The notes under the pieces: generated by a model | Seen by the model: the letters and a program-made list of their open reading frames with translations, nothing else | Told to the model about the DNA's origin: nothing | The model's database searches: none | Shown here: piece after piece, positions 1-12,170 of the stretch | How positions within the stretch are numbered: position 1 is the first letter of the stretch | Layout of the letters: each line of letters opens with the position of its first letter | NCBI GenBank assembly: GCA_014529385.2 | Contig: CM043953.1 | Span: forward strand, 111,850,549 to 111,914,548 | Length of the DNA stretch: 64,000 bases | From: Adiantum capillus-veneris | Lineage: Eukaryota > Streptophyta > Polypodiopsida > Polypodiales > Pteridaceae | Reading direction: 5' to 3' | Program-made: the position numbers and the translations under genes

Positions 1-738
1 GTATGGTTGAAATTGGCTTTGCCCCCAGATCATAAAGAATGGAAATTTTACTTTAGCTTCCTTTTCTAAAATCTTGATGATGTCCACAACATGCATGTCA
101 TTAGAAGCTGACTATATCCCTACATTGAGATTGCTAAATAGAGCCTTTAAAAACTCAATGCATCCTGGATGAAGAACAATATGCTCATGTCCAAACTTTA
201 AGCTCTTCATTTTCTTGGACTTTTGCCAACATCTCCTCAGGAACAATCCACACAAGCTCACTATTATAGTCAGCATTGGTTTGTTGGTGGATGGAAAGTC
301 TGACTCACCATGCACTTCGATTTCCAAATCCTGGGGTGCTAAAATATTTCTGTTGGATTCTCCTTTTGGCGTTGCACATGTTATGGAACTTCCATTGTCT
401 TCTACTTCCATTGTGGTGTCATGCAATCTAATTCCCAACTCTTGGGCTACTAGAATATTTTCATTGGATTCTTCTTCCTCCCTTGCACATGTTCTAGAAC
501 TTTCACTGTCTTCTTCCATTGGATTACTCTTTAAATTTATCTCCGGTCGTTGTAGCAGTTGACCTTCAAATACTTGTAGATTCTTGTCATCTTCATCAGA
601 AACTCTTTGGTTGACATGGAGATTGATAGAATCTTTCTCAGTAGGGTCAATGGCATTAGCATCCTCTATACCAACAATATCGAGTAAAACTTTGCCAGCC
701 GCAATATCTTGTTGAAGGACTGCAAGTTTAAAGAACAC
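1..738 (-). pseudogene. FCP1/HAD-like phosphatase relative, partial (copy 1)
   Basis: The gene reads leftward and is cut by the window edge; copy 2 at 54379-55692 shows the rest. The frame from 738 gives a 208-residue acidic, low-complexity N-terminal region followed by a segment that aligns by eye to FCP1/SCP-type HAD phosphatases: TIIVSLCGLFLRR where the DxDGT motif I is expected, then HPGCIEFLKALFSNLNVGI, the usual 'RPG..EFL' strand. The motif I aspartates are not present (S-L-C-G), so catalysis is doubtful. A TAG at 112-114 stops the frame where relatives have Trp ('NVGIWS'), and the reading continues behind it (SASNDMHVVDIIKILEKEA). The same TAG is in copy 2, so the gene broke before the duplication. 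This copy has CGA where copy 2 has a TGA. Family call is from remembered motifs. Confidence 0.55.
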
Positions 739-1790
739 CTAATTTTAGATTCCAAAGTATCTACATTTTTATAACTCTTTTTTGTCACACTCTTAGAAAA
801 AACTAATCGCAAATAGCAAATTTTCTAACTGACAACACAACTACAATGAATTTATTTTTATGATCCTTATTGTCTAGAGATTCCTAATCTTTATCTAGCT
901 ACAGTAGCTCTTTGTCCATGATGGTGGCGCCTAGAAGTATACTTGGAGAAACATTTATGCCTTTAAGCTCTAGAGCAGAAGTCTCATTTTCTATTGCCAT
1001 GATCTTCTTGCATTGGATGATTTCCTTGACTAAGTTTCTTATGGCCTTCAAGCCATACGGTTCTCTTTGTAGATATCTCTATGACTTTAAGATAATCCAA
1101 AATATGTTTCTTTATGGATTCAAGGACATAGGGTTAGGATTGTTGGGAGGTCTCAACATATAAATAGATATGGCTTCAAAGCCATATGGTACTTTATTTA
1201 TGTGTCACCCTATGGCCCTAAGGCCATGGGTTGTCATAGGGCCACAAGATGCCCTCTATGAGCACTAGTAAGAAACCATATATGCTTTATGTTGGCACCC
1301 TATGACCCGAGGGCCACAAGGTCTGCCTTTTACGCTAGTAAGAAACCCTTTATGCTACATGCTATCACTTTATGGCGTTTGGGCCATAGGGTGCCCTCTG
1401 TGCTAGTAACAAATCCTCTTTGCTCTATGTTTGCACCCTATGGACCTAGGGCCACAAGTTACCCTGTATGATAGTAAGAAATCCTCTATGCTCAATATTG
1501 AAACCCTATGGCCCCAAGGCCATAGGATTTCCTCTATGCTAGTAAAAAAAGCCCTCTACACTCTATGTTGGCACCCTATGGAGACTTGAGGGCCACAAGG
1601 TACCCTTTATAATGCTACTAAGAAACCTTGTCTACATTGGCAACCTACAACCCTCGGGCCATAGGGTGCATCAAATGGCTCCTAGACCACATGGTGCCCT
1701 CTATGCTAGAAAGGAAACCTCTGCGCTCTACATTGCCACTCTATGGCCCCGAGGCCATAGGGTGCAAGTACTTTAATTCACAAATGCATT
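739..1790. repeat. Spacer, then a degenerate type A satellite block
   Basis: 739-1038 is AT-rich with no gene visible. From about 1039 the sequence is built from diverged units containing CCTATGGCC-nnnn-GGCCATAGGG palindromes joined by 'CTCTATGCTAGTAAGAAA' spacers, at roughly 65-70 bp per unit. Open frames here are products of the repeat, not genes. Copy 2 (55993-56790) has gained one extra 68-bp unit relative to this block. Confidence 0.8.
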
Positions 1791-1925
1791 GATCTGCTGG
1801 TGGATGGAAGGTCCGGCTCCCCATGCACTTTGATTTACAAATCCAGAGGGGCAAAAGTATTTGTGCTAGATTCTCCTAATGGAATTGCACATGTTTTGGA
1901 ACTTGCATTGCCTTCTAGTTCCAAT
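1790..1925 (-). pseudogene. Relic duplicate of the HAD-like gene's acidic exon
   Basis: This stretch resembles 280-410 of the HAD-like gene in the same orientation: it shares GGTGGATGGAA, CCATGCACTT, TTTCTGTTGGATTCTCC-like and GCACATGTT..GGAACTT blocks. It lies on the far side of a satellite block and has no long frame of its own. I read it as an old partial duplication of that exon. The same relic is present in copy 2 near 56815-56945. Confidence 0.6.
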
Positions 1926-2461
1926 TTACAAACTTCAACAATGGTTATACATTATACAATCATTTCTTTGCAATAAACCTTGATACAATGTTTCGATTTC
2001 TACATGAGAAGCTAAAAAATTCTACTAGTCCTAGCTTCCCTCTATTGAAAAAAATTCAAGATATAAATTCCAATTCTCTGCATTATCTAGAAGAGAAACA
2101 AAATCATAGTTTGGAACAAAATACTCGCACTTTATATCTTTGAATAAAATCTTGTTACAATCAAAGAACTAGATCTTCACATAATCCAAAGGACAAATGC
2201 TTCAATAACCATTTATACTCGATGTTTACTATCTAAGCAAATAATTGGCATTTACAACAAATGTTGAATACATGTTTAATCTAGTTAGTTGCAATAGAAA
2301 GATAATTATTTCAAACACTTACACCATCAATTCACAATAGAAGAACTTACACCCAACAAAAAATGATCATACATCAATTGTTCAAACTCTCATTTTGGAA
2401 TTTTGAGGACTAAATACTTTTTAGTTTTTTCTATCTTATTTCATTCTCAATAGAACCTTAA
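1926..2461. other. AT-rich spacer, no gene seen
   Basis: Nothing codes here that I can support. In the duplicate segment the matching stretch has a 50-bp tandem duplication at 57301-57400 (two copies of 'ATCTAGTTAGTTGCAATACA' separated by a short filler), which is single here at about 2279. Confidence 0.6.
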
Positions 2462-3781
2462 CACTAGGTTGGTAACCTAACAGGACATAAAAGTGTCCTT
2501 TCAGGGTTTTGAAAAAAACCTCCAAAACCATAGTAGATCCACTCATTTTGTAAAATCCTTTCATGAGGTTATAGTTCAAGTCCTACGACACATGTAAAAA
2601 ATAAGAAACTTGTAAAATTTCTCATCTTTTGGTCACACCAAGCCTCCAAAGTTGATGGACCGGTACATTTTCATCAAAACAGCATTTCTTACGTTTTGTT
2701 GCATAAAAATAAGATTAGGGATTTTTGTAGGACTTGAGTTAAATTCCCTAGTTAACTTCAATGGGTTGGTGATCAAAACATATGATTGCTTCTCATTCAC
2801 TATTTTTTGTTTTGCCAAAAGAAATAGGTACAAAAAAGTTGAATTTTTACCATTCTGCAAACCTATCATCAAAGTTTCTATAGCCACACTCAATACAAAT
2901 AATATATGCATGTTTTCTTAGTTCCCTATTGTCCTTTAGGTTTATAAGGAGCCATGGAGCATGTCAAAAGAATAATACATCTCTTACCAAGGGGAATCTT
3001 GGGGACAAAGATGAAGTGCTAAATACAACAAACATGAAAAAACTGGGTTCAACATTATGAGTTGTAGAATCCCATAGAAACTATTCAATATCTAGCCAAA
3101 TATGATCCTTATGACTAGATATGGTTACTACCTACAAAATGCATGTAGTTGTCACAAGAAACTAACAATATTGAAAAAGATATACTTGATATACTAGAAT
3201 GCTTCGTTTTCTTCTATAATTGAAAAAATCAACCATCGCTGTATACTATGCAAAATAGGGTATTAGGTGCCCCAAAACTCAAGGAATATTAGCTTTATGT
3301 TACAATATGGGACATAGAAAATCAAAACTGCATTTGGATATCATGAAAGCCACCAAAAAAATCTTAGAAGAGCTAAAATTGGCTAAAAAACAGGATTTGA
3401 CAATTTTTGTAATTTGGTTATAACTTACAACTTTAACATTTACTTCTCCCTAGAAGCATCAGGACATGTTGAGGACTACTAAAGATAGTTCTCTAGCATT
3501 ATAGACCTCACAAACATGAATTCTAGAGTGGTATAGTTGCAAAAAGATGAAAAAAGCCAAAAACAGGACCCGTTTTTTCAGACAGTTAAGGTTGTGAAAT
3601 GTTGGGCAAGGACAAGGTTAAAGATGGAATTGATATTCCAAAAAAATGTCGAGTTTTTTTCAGCTCATAGGACAACTTTCTAGACAGATAGCACCTCAAA
3701 ATCCATTTTGAAACTCTTGACATAATTCAAGGAAAATGGTCACTTAACAGGACATAAAAGTGTCCCATTACCAACCTAGTG
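2462..3781. mobile_element. Non-autonomous TIR DNA transposon with CACTA termini and TTAA flanks
   Basis: The two ends are perfect 14-bp inverted repeats, CACTAGGTTGGTAA at 2462 and its complement ending at 3781. TTAA stands directly outside both ends (2458-2461 and 3782-3785). A subterminal motif AACAGGACATAAAAGTGTCC, itself a near-palindrome, lies just inside both ends in the same orientation. The 1320-bp interior has no transposase; one minus-strand frame of 92 codons (2633-2911) has no recognisable domain. CACTA termini are the mark of the CMC/EnSpm superfamily, which makes 2-3 bp target duplications, while a TTAA duplication is the mark of piggyBac, so the superfamily is open. Copy 2 is at 57534-58822. 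Confidence 0.7.
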
Positions 3782-3785
3782 TTAA

Positions 3786-4785
3786 TCACAAGATAAGAAA
3801 TATATGTCCCTAATGTATATGGACACAAGATATAAGGCCAAAGAAAAATGTTCTTGAAACACTTAAAGAGTCTTTAGGTGACCTAGAACAACCAACCTAT
3901 GGTCTAAAGGCCATAGGGTGTCATGTGATGTTTTATAAGATGTGTCCATAAGAGCTAGGTGATTTGCATCCATGGGGTGATTTAAGTGCCCCTGTGGAGA
4001 TTCTATGTCACCACCCTATGGCCCTAAGGCCTTAGGGTATCCCAAATGCTCTTGGATAACTTATGTTTCGTTCTAGAATAGCCCAAATACTCATGTGCCT
4101 GTTTAGAGACTTTATGTAATCTCTCTATATACATAAGATTGTAGGATAGCTGTGTTGACACCCTATGGCCTTAAGGCTGTAGACTAGCCCAAATGCTTAT
4201 GTGCCCTTTTAAAGACTCTATGTAATCACCCTATATCCGTAAGATTGTAGGGTAGCCAAATGCTTTTGGGGGATTCTATGTTGACACCCTATGGGCCTAA
4301 GGCTATAGAGTAACCCAGATTCTTATGTGCCCTTTTAGAGACTCGGTATAATCACCCTACATCTGTAAGGTTTTAGGGTATCCCATTTTCTTTTGGGGGT
4401 TTCTATGGCCCTAGGGCCATAGGGTGTCATGTCTACAAAGAACTCTATGATCCTCAAGTCATAGTGTATTCTTCCCAAACCTCATATGATCAATTAACTT
4501 TAAAGTATTACATAATATATATCTTATGACCATATATAAATGTAGAATTCTATTTACCAAAACATGTCCATATAATATCATACACTTAAGTCTAATTCAT
4601 TTACTGTGAAAAAAACTCAAACTCACAAGTTCACATTTTTTCAAAGAAAATAAATTGAGAAAAATAACGAGCCAAACATCAATGTTTTTAACATCATGGA
4701 CAGATTTGAGATGGGACAAATAAAATAAAATGACAACAATAATAATCTAAATATCAGTAATGTAATATCATGGGTGGCTATCTTA
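3786..4785. repeat. Diverged satellite block and AT-rich spacer
   Basis: From about 3890 to 4470 there are degenerate units of 'CACCCTATGG.CCTAAGGC..TAG' alternating with 'GCCCTTTTAGAGACTCTATGTAATCA', a variant of the palindromic satellite with a longer period. 4470-4785 is AT-rich with no feature seen. Confidence 0.65.
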
Positions 4786-7566
4786 ACCTGTTTCCTGTAG
4801 AATTTCTAGAATGGCCTCAGCACTTGCATCCAATGGTTCTTCAATTTCTTCTTCCTCTGAATCCTTGGCATTGGCTTTCTCTGTTATCCACACCTGCCCA
4901 CCTTCTAAGATCAATGTCTTCTTCCACTATGGAATGGCAAAGATATTCCAATTGCGTCATTTGATCACTACTACATGCAATTGATATCACCTTTCTCTGT
5001 TGTTGTAGTGCCTCTTTAGTCCCATAGCCTAATGAGAAGATGTCTATCACTTGATCATCTTCTTTGAGACAGATGCATTTGATTGCACGACGTACAAAAA
5101 AGGATTTGGCCGTGGTCACAGCATCATACTCGTCGTCATTGATGCAGAGAGTATGCATTGGCTCCAACAATGACTCTTGAACACTAGAGTAGTTGGTGTA
5201 CTGCTCTCCTTGACTGAAAAATGCCCAAACCCCAAAAATTACTTCGCGAAGAGCACGTGTTTGGATGGTCTCTGATCCCGTTAAGGAGCTCAAAGATAGA
5301 ACGTGCATTTCATACCATTTAGCTTTTTCAAAAAATTCCTTCTCTAGGGAAGTAGCATGCTGATACTTGACTAAGCCGGAAATTAAAAACTCTGATGGTT
5401 GATGGGCCAACCCACATACTCCATCAAATATTTTACCAGATTGGGTAGCACTCCAACCACTAGATGTAAGACTTTTGTGTGTTGTGTCTATGATGCAAAT
5501 ACCAACACGAATTTTAGAGCTATTCTCATTGTAGAGAAACTCAATGCCTTCCAAATTCTTTCCAACACACTTGATTGTCCATGATAAAATGAATTGCAAA
5601 CTAGAAGTGCCATTCTTTTGTGCAATGATCCACTGCACATACCCCCTAGTGATCTCAGGAATTGGCTCTTTCTCCTTTCCTTTTTGTAGTAGGAGATTTA
5701 GCCATTGCGTACAACTCGTGAAGAGAGATTTGTAAATCTCATCTGTAATGTTATAATGAGACTTAAATTTATCCCATGAAGTAACTGCTATTGCTGATGG
5801 ATCTATCTCTTTAAATGCCATCAACATTTGAGTCTCAAAAACCGTGGTCTTCTTTAAGACCGTTGCACGTGCAGTGAGTTCAAGCATGCCCGCTTGACGT
5901 GGTTGCTTCACTAAGCAGATCTTCTCATCTGCCAGCTCTTGTTGTAGTAGCTTGACATCATTATCTTCTAAACCATTTAGGCATCTAAAGGTGTTATGCT
6001 TGGTTGTGGCCCATGGGCAGTTGATGTCTGATGCTTCTCCAAGATGTGTATCCACTGATCATAGATTTCATCATCGTACATGACCATGTGTGCTTCTTTG
6101 TTGGCAAATGTTTATGGTTGAACACGATGTTTGCCACATTTACAAAGGCCTTCAAAATAAAGAAAAGAAAATTAACTTTATTTCAAGACATATTTGTAAC
6201 AAAAACAAGCATAGGGAAGTGGAACTTACATCCCAACCTGCTCGACTTGGATGACCGACAGGAACACCTGCCTTGGGTTTTGTTGGTTTAGAATATGCAA
6301 GCCATTGACTACGGCCATGATTCAAGACCTCCACATAAGGCTGGTGTTTCATTGCTGTTATTCTCTCCATGTTCTCCATTTTGGAAATTCGAACAGCAAC
6401 CTCTTTCAGAGCGTCTACCACTATCCTTGCAGTTCTAAACTTGTAGAACTCTTTTCTCAAAGCACACTTAGTGTTGTTGTTACGCAAACAATCTCTAGCC
6501 GCTATGATGGAATGCTGACCAGCTAGAATCCAGTAGTGGTATTTTGATAGCTTTTCTCCATGCACTTCAGCTGTTTGTAAATGAATTTTTGCAATTGGGT
6601 TATACGGTATCAAGTCTGCTGCACTGGAGACTGGCCTAGAGTGCCCTGCAAATTGCTTCAAGAGATATTTCACATATACATCTGACAATGGTCTACATCT
6701 ATAGCCATCTAGTGCAAGGTTGCATTGCTCAACTGGGATCAATTGGGTAAATTATACACCAAATTTAAAATAGTGCTCAATTCCGACGTATCCATCTAGC
6801 CCACTCTTAGAAGTTTTGGCAACTTCTTTATCAAGATCTTTTTCTTTGGGCTGTATAATAGATTCCAACACAGCTAAGGATGCTGAGTCCACAACCACTG
6901 CCACTGAGGGGGTTCCAACTTTTAGGGTTGCAAGTCCACTAGAATCTCCTACTTCTTGAGTCTGTAAGGATATAGCTGAAAGATTTTCTTCGGCCACATT
7001 TCCACTATTTTCTCCAAGTGAGGGAGTCTGACTCTCCTTGAGCGTCTTAGATTGATTTGCTGTACCTGTGTCTTCATTCTTTTGATTCTTATTCTTCTTT
7101 GTGCTTCTCAATTTACCTAAATATTGATTGACTTTCTTAAAGCCCTCAATATATAAGTCTATAAAGTTCTCACTTGGAGTGTCGTCTTGAAGCTCCACCC
7201 ACCCTACTTTTGTCATTGTCACTCCTTCATAATCAACCTTCACCAATTTTTGAGCAATGGCCACAGGCTCCAACAAGTAGGAGTCACCATTGAGTAGTTT
7301 TACTCCAAGGCATGGAGAAATTTCAAGATCTGAACAATCTTTCTTTATCTCCTTGACAATACGACAGTCCTTGAAGGGCAATTGCTCTTTATCTTGAAAG
7401 AACAAGTAGAATTTCTCATCACTTCCACCATTGGTAAGTGAAAATCTAGATACCAAGAACTTGGTGTTGAGCCTATTGCATCAACTGACTTTGACTTTAT
7501 CTTCTGAGACATTTTCTGTAAAAAGAATGACATATATTTAGACAAGATGGATATTATTACATCCAT
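4786..7566 (-). CDS. Multi-exon gene with a ParB-like motif, function unknown (copy 1)
   Basis: Three long leftward coding blocks lie end to end. 7566-6752 gives MSQKIKSKS.. in one frame and a Ser/Thr/Glu-rich region in another. 6742-6240 gives a segment with IPVEQC, PLSDVYVKYLL and YHYWILAGQHSIIAARDCL, which resembles the ParB/sulfiredoxin-like 'G.(H/R)R..AA' motif. 6055-4841 gives about 400 residues with no family I know, rich in short conserved-looking helices. A GTAAGT donor after SRAGWD (about 6232) and an acceptor near 6150 support an intron. A TAA at 6752-6754 separates the first two blocks in frame and is also in copy 2. The end is uncertain: one frame stops at 4841, while an overlapping frame continues with an acidic tail (KDSEEEEIEEPLDASAE) to about 4786. 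It may be a domesticated or repeat-borne gene. I do not know its role. Confidence 0.45.
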
Positions 7567-10258
7567 ATGGACCTAGGGCCATAGAGTCACCTCTATGTTA
7601 AACCATGTGGTCCTAGGTCCAAAGGGTGCCAACAAAATGGTTCTACAAGTGTACCTAGGCCACTCTATGGTAGTGTGATCACATGTTCCCTTATGACATT
7701 AGAGGACCCTCAAAGAAGTATCCCTTGAATGGCCTAAATACCCCTTTAGAGCCTCTACACCAACACCATATGGCATCATGTGGCCCGAAGGCCATAGGGT
7801 CCCCTGCATGCTAGTAAGAACCTCTCTATGCTCTACATTGGCATCCTATGGCCCCAAGGCCACAAGGTGGCCACAATGTTTTAAAGAAACGCTTCATGAG
7901 GGTTTTCTGGTAACCTATGAGCCCAGGGCCATATGGTGCTCTTCATGCAAGTAAAAACCACTATTTGTTCGATATTGAGGAGACCTTGTGGGATGAAGTC
8001 CATAGGGTCCCCTCTATGCTAGTAAGAACCTCTGTTTACTCTATAATGGCACCCTGTGGCCTCAAGGTGATAGGGTTCCCTCTATGCTACTAAGAATATC
8101 TTTGTGCTCTATGCTCTATCGTCTATGCTCTATGATCTATATTGACTTCCTATGGCCCCAAGACCACAAGGTGCCCTCATCGTTTCCAAAAACCCATCAT
8201 TGTTTTGTTATGGCCCTAGGGCCATAGCTCTCTATGCCGATATAAAGCACCATGCTCTATATTAGCTCCCTAAGGCCTGAAGGCCATAGGGTTGGCCTCA
8301 AGGACCCCAAGGGTGCTTTGTATGCCAATGAAAAATACTATTCACTCTATATTGAGAAGACCTTGTGGGCTGAAGGCCATAGGAACCCTTCTATGATGGA
8401 TTTTTGACAACCAATCCCCCTAGGTCAGGATTTTCTATATGCTAGTAAAAACACTTTTTGCTCTATATTGGCACCATGGGACTTGAAAGCCATATGGTCC
8501 CCTATATTCTAGTAAGAGCCTCTCCATGCTCTATATTGGCACCCTTTACCCTGAAGGCCATAGGGTCCGATCTTTGCTAGTAAGAACCGATCTATGCTCT
8601 ATATTGGCACCCTATGGCCTTCAGGCCATAGGGTCCCCCGTATGCTAGTAAGAACCTCTCTATGCTCTACACATCCGATGACCCCAAGGCCACAAGTTTC
8701 CCTCTATGTTTTGAAGAAACCCTTCAGGAGGGTTTTTTGGCAGCCTATGGACCCAAGGACATAGGGTGCTCTCTATGCCATTGAACAACCCTCATTGTTT
8801 TGGTACCCTATGGCCCCACGTATAAAGCACTATTTGGTCTTTCTATGCTAGTAAGAACTGATCTTTGTTCTAAATTGGCACCCTTTGGCCTAAAGGCCAT
8901 AGGGTCCGCTATGTGCTAGTAAGAACCGATCTATTCTCTATATTGGCACCCTAATTCAGGCCATAGGGTCCCCTATATGTTAGTAAGAACCTCTCTATGG
9001 TCTACACATACTATGACCCCAAGGGCACAAGGTGCCCTTGGGGTCATAGAGGGCACAAGGTGCCCTCTATGTTTTGAATAAACCCTTCATGATGGTTTTT
9101 TGGCGACCTATGGACCCAGGGCCATAGGGTGCTCTCTATGCTAGTAAAAACACTATTTGCTATATATTGAGAAGACTTTGTGGGCTGAAGGCCATAGGTT
9201 CCCCTCTATGTTAGTGAGAACCTCTGTTTTCTCTATGTTGACACCCTGTGGCCTGAAGGCCATAGGGTTCCTTGTATGCTAGTAAGAAGCTCTCTATGCT
9301 CTATGCTCTATGATCTATATTGACATCCTATGGCCCCAAGGCCACAAGGTGCCCTCATTGTTTCGAAAAAACCCTCAATGTTGTTTTGGCACCCTATGGC
9401 CACATGTATAAAGCACTATTTGGTCTCTCTATGTTAGTAAGAACCGATCTATGCTCTATATTGGCACCCTATGGCCTGAAGGCCATAAGGTCCCCCCTAT
9501 GCTAGTAAGTAAATCTCTGTGTTCTACACATCCTATATGTTTTGAAGAAACCCTTCATGAGGGTTTTTTGGAAACCTATGGACCTAGGGCCATAGGATTC
9601 TCTCTATGCCATTGAGGAGACCTTGTGGACTGAAGGCCATAGGGTCCCCTCTATGCTAGTAAGAACCTCTGTTTTCTCTACGTTGACACCCTGTGGTTTG
9701 AAGGCCATCGGGTTCCCTCTATGATAGTAAGAAGCTCTCTATGCTCTATGCTATATGCTCTATATTGACATCCTATGGCCCCAAGGCCACAAGGTGCCCT
9801 CATAGTTTTGTAAAAACCCTCATTGTTTTGGCACATTATGCTCCCAAGTATAAAGCACTATTTGGTCTCTCTATGCTAGTAAGAACCGATCTATGCTCTA
9901 TATTGGGACCCTATGGCGTTCAGGCCATAGGGTCCTATGTATGCTAGTAAGAAACTCTCTATGCTCTACACATCTTATGACCCTAAGGGCACAAGGTTCC
10001 TTGTATGTTTTAAAGAAACCCTTCATGAGGGTTTTTTTGGCAACCTATGGACCCAGGGCCATAGGGTGCTCTCTATGCCTGTAAAAAACACTATTGCTCT
10101 ATATTGAGGAGACCTTGTGGGCTGAAGGCCATAAGGTCCCCGCTATGCTAGAACCTCTGTTCTCTCTATATTGACACCCTGTGGCTTGAAGGCCATAGGG
10201 TTCCCACTATGGTAGTAAGAAGCTCTCTATGCTCTATGCTCTATGCTCTATATTGACA
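7567..10258. repeat. Palindromic satellite, type A (about 69-bp unit)
   Basis: Tandem units run almost without interruption. Each has a palindromic core such as CACCCTATGGCC-TGAA-GGCCATAGGGT, then 'CCCCTCTATGCTAGTAAGAA', then 'CCTCTCTATGCTCTATATTGG'. The spacing between successive 'CTCTATATTGGCACCC' at 8523 and 8593 is about 69 bp, that is 23 codons, so frames stay open across units and produce repeats of the LAPYGPRATR kind. Subtypes are interleaved (units with 'GAAGAAACCCTTCATGAGGG', another inverted pair, and units with 'GTATAAAGCACTATTTGGTC'), suggesting higher-order repeats. Confidence 0.85.
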
Positions 10259-10440
10259 TCAGAATCAGAATCTGCATAGTAAAAAATACACTTAAAATAG
10301 ATAAATTTTTAAAAAATTATCCCGAAAATTGTGTACTATTTTTTTGTCCGATATCAATAAGTGTATTTGAAAACCCATTATGACAAAGTTTGTCGTAGCG
10401 TCATTTTTTTAATTTATGCCACTTGCGGATATCCCTTGAA
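10259..10440. other. Short non-satellite spacer with an inverted repeat
   Basis: About 180 bp of AT-rich unique sequence separates the two satellite types. It contains AAATACACTTA at 10284-10294 and its exact complement at 10358-10368, so it could fold or be a tiny inverted-repeat element. No gene is seen. Confidence 0.5.
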
Positions 10441-12170
10441 TGGCCAAAATTATTATGAAGACACCTCAGCCACCCCTGGGCTCACACCATAGGACGGCAA
10501 TGTTGGAGGTCAAGGATCAAAGCGTGTACTTAGTTCCATTTGAAAATCCTATGTCCTAGGGTTTTCTTCTTCTATCTTGTGAGATCCTTGTGGCCCTACG
10601 GTGGCAATGTGAAACCTTGTGGACCTAGGGCAATAGGGTGGAAATGTATAAGCTCAAAAGCCATAAGTTGCCCTATATTCCATTTGGAAATCCTATGGCC
10701 CTAGGGTTTAGGGGTGACAATGGATAAGCTCCAATACATAGCCCTATGTTCCAATTGGAGATCCTATGGCCCTAGGTCCACGACAATGTATAATCTCAAG
10801 AGCCATACGTTGCCCTACTTTCTAGTTGGAGATCCTATGGCCCTAGGGTCATGGGGTGGAAATATGTAAGCTCAAGGGCCATAGGGTTCCACATATACCA
10901 TATGGAGATCCTACGGCCCTAGGGCCATGGGGTGGCAATGTATAAACTCAATGGCCATACATTGCCTATGTTCCATTCGGAAATCCTATGGCCCTAGGGT
11001 AATGGGGTGGCAATGTATAAGCTCAAGGTCCATAGGGTGCCACATGTCCCATATAGAGATTCTATGGGCCTAGGGCCATGGGGCTGCATTGATATCTTGG
11101 CCACCCTTGAACCCGCTGCACCCTTGAGCTTAGGGGCCTTAGGTTCTCTTATTGTATGTTGTGAGAGCTTGTGGCCCTAGGGCCATAGGGTGGCAATGTA
11201 TAAGCTCAAGGGCCATACATTGCCTATGTTCCATTTGGAAATCCTATGGCCCTAGGGTCATAGGGTGGCAATGTATAAGCTCAAGGGCCATAGGGTGCCA
11301 CATGTTCCATATAGAGATCCTATGGCCCTAGGGCCATGGGGCTGCATTGATATCTTGGCCACCTTTGACATCTTGGCCATAGGTTGTCTTTTTGTATGTT
11401 TTGAAGTCTTGTGGTCCTAGGGCCATAGGGTGTCAATGTATAAGCTCAAGGGCCATACATTGTCCTATGTTCTATTTGGAAATCCTATGGCCGCAGGGCC
11501 ATGGGGCTGCATTGACATCTTGGCCACCCTTGAACTCACACCCTTGGGCTTAGGGCCAGAGGTTGTCTTTTTGTATGTTTTGAAGTCTTGTGGCCCTAGG
11601 GCCATAGGGTGTCAATGTATAAAAGGGCCATACGTTGTCCTCTGTTCCATTTGGAAATCCTATGGCCACAGGGCATGGGGCTGCATTGACATCTTGGCCA
11701 CCCTTGAACTCACACCCTTGGGCTTAGGGCCATAGGTTGTCTTTTTGTATGTTTTGAAGTCTTGTGGCCCTAGGGCCATGGGGTGTCAATCTATAAGCTC
11801 AAGGGCCATATGTTGCCCTATGTTCCGTTTGGAAATCCTATAGCCCTAGGGTCACGGGGTTGCAATGTATAAGCTCAAGGGCCATACATTGTCGTATGTT
11901 TCATATGCCGATCCTATGGCCCTAGGGTCATGGGGTTGCAATGTATAAGCTCAAGGGCCATACATTGCCATATGTTTCATATGCTGATCCTATGGCCCTA
12001 GGGTCATGGGGTTGCAATGTATAAGCTCAAGGGCCATACATTTCCGCATGTTTCATTTGGAGATCTTATGGCCCTAGGGTCATGGGGTGCCATAGGATGT
12101 ATATATACTTGACATGAAACTCCCTATGGACCTAAGGCCATACGATGTATATATACTTGACATGAAACTC
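10441..12170. repeat. Palindromic satellite, type B (about 77-bp unit, two hairpins)
   Basis: Units contain two inverted repeats: TATGGCCCTAGGGCCATGGG, and GGCAATGTAT...ATACATTGCC, a perfect 10-bp stem around a loop of about 13 bases (clear at 11170-11215). The linker is 'CTATGTTCCATTTGGAAATC', also partly self-complementary. A longer period of roughly 170-250 bp is marked by 'CTGCATTGATATCTTGGCCA' near 11092, 11340, 11507 and 11690. No gene is supported. Confidence 0.85.

Noticed and set aside
2633-2911. A 92-codon gene inside the TIR element
   Set aside because: The frame is shifted in the second copy (57694-57984), an overlapping plus-strand frame is equally long, and no domain is visible.
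9320-10084. Several open frames with a repeated LAPYGPKATRCPH-like peptide
   Set aside because: They are translations of the 69-bp satellite. The same peptide phrases appear wherever the satellite occurs, with no start, splice or domain logic.
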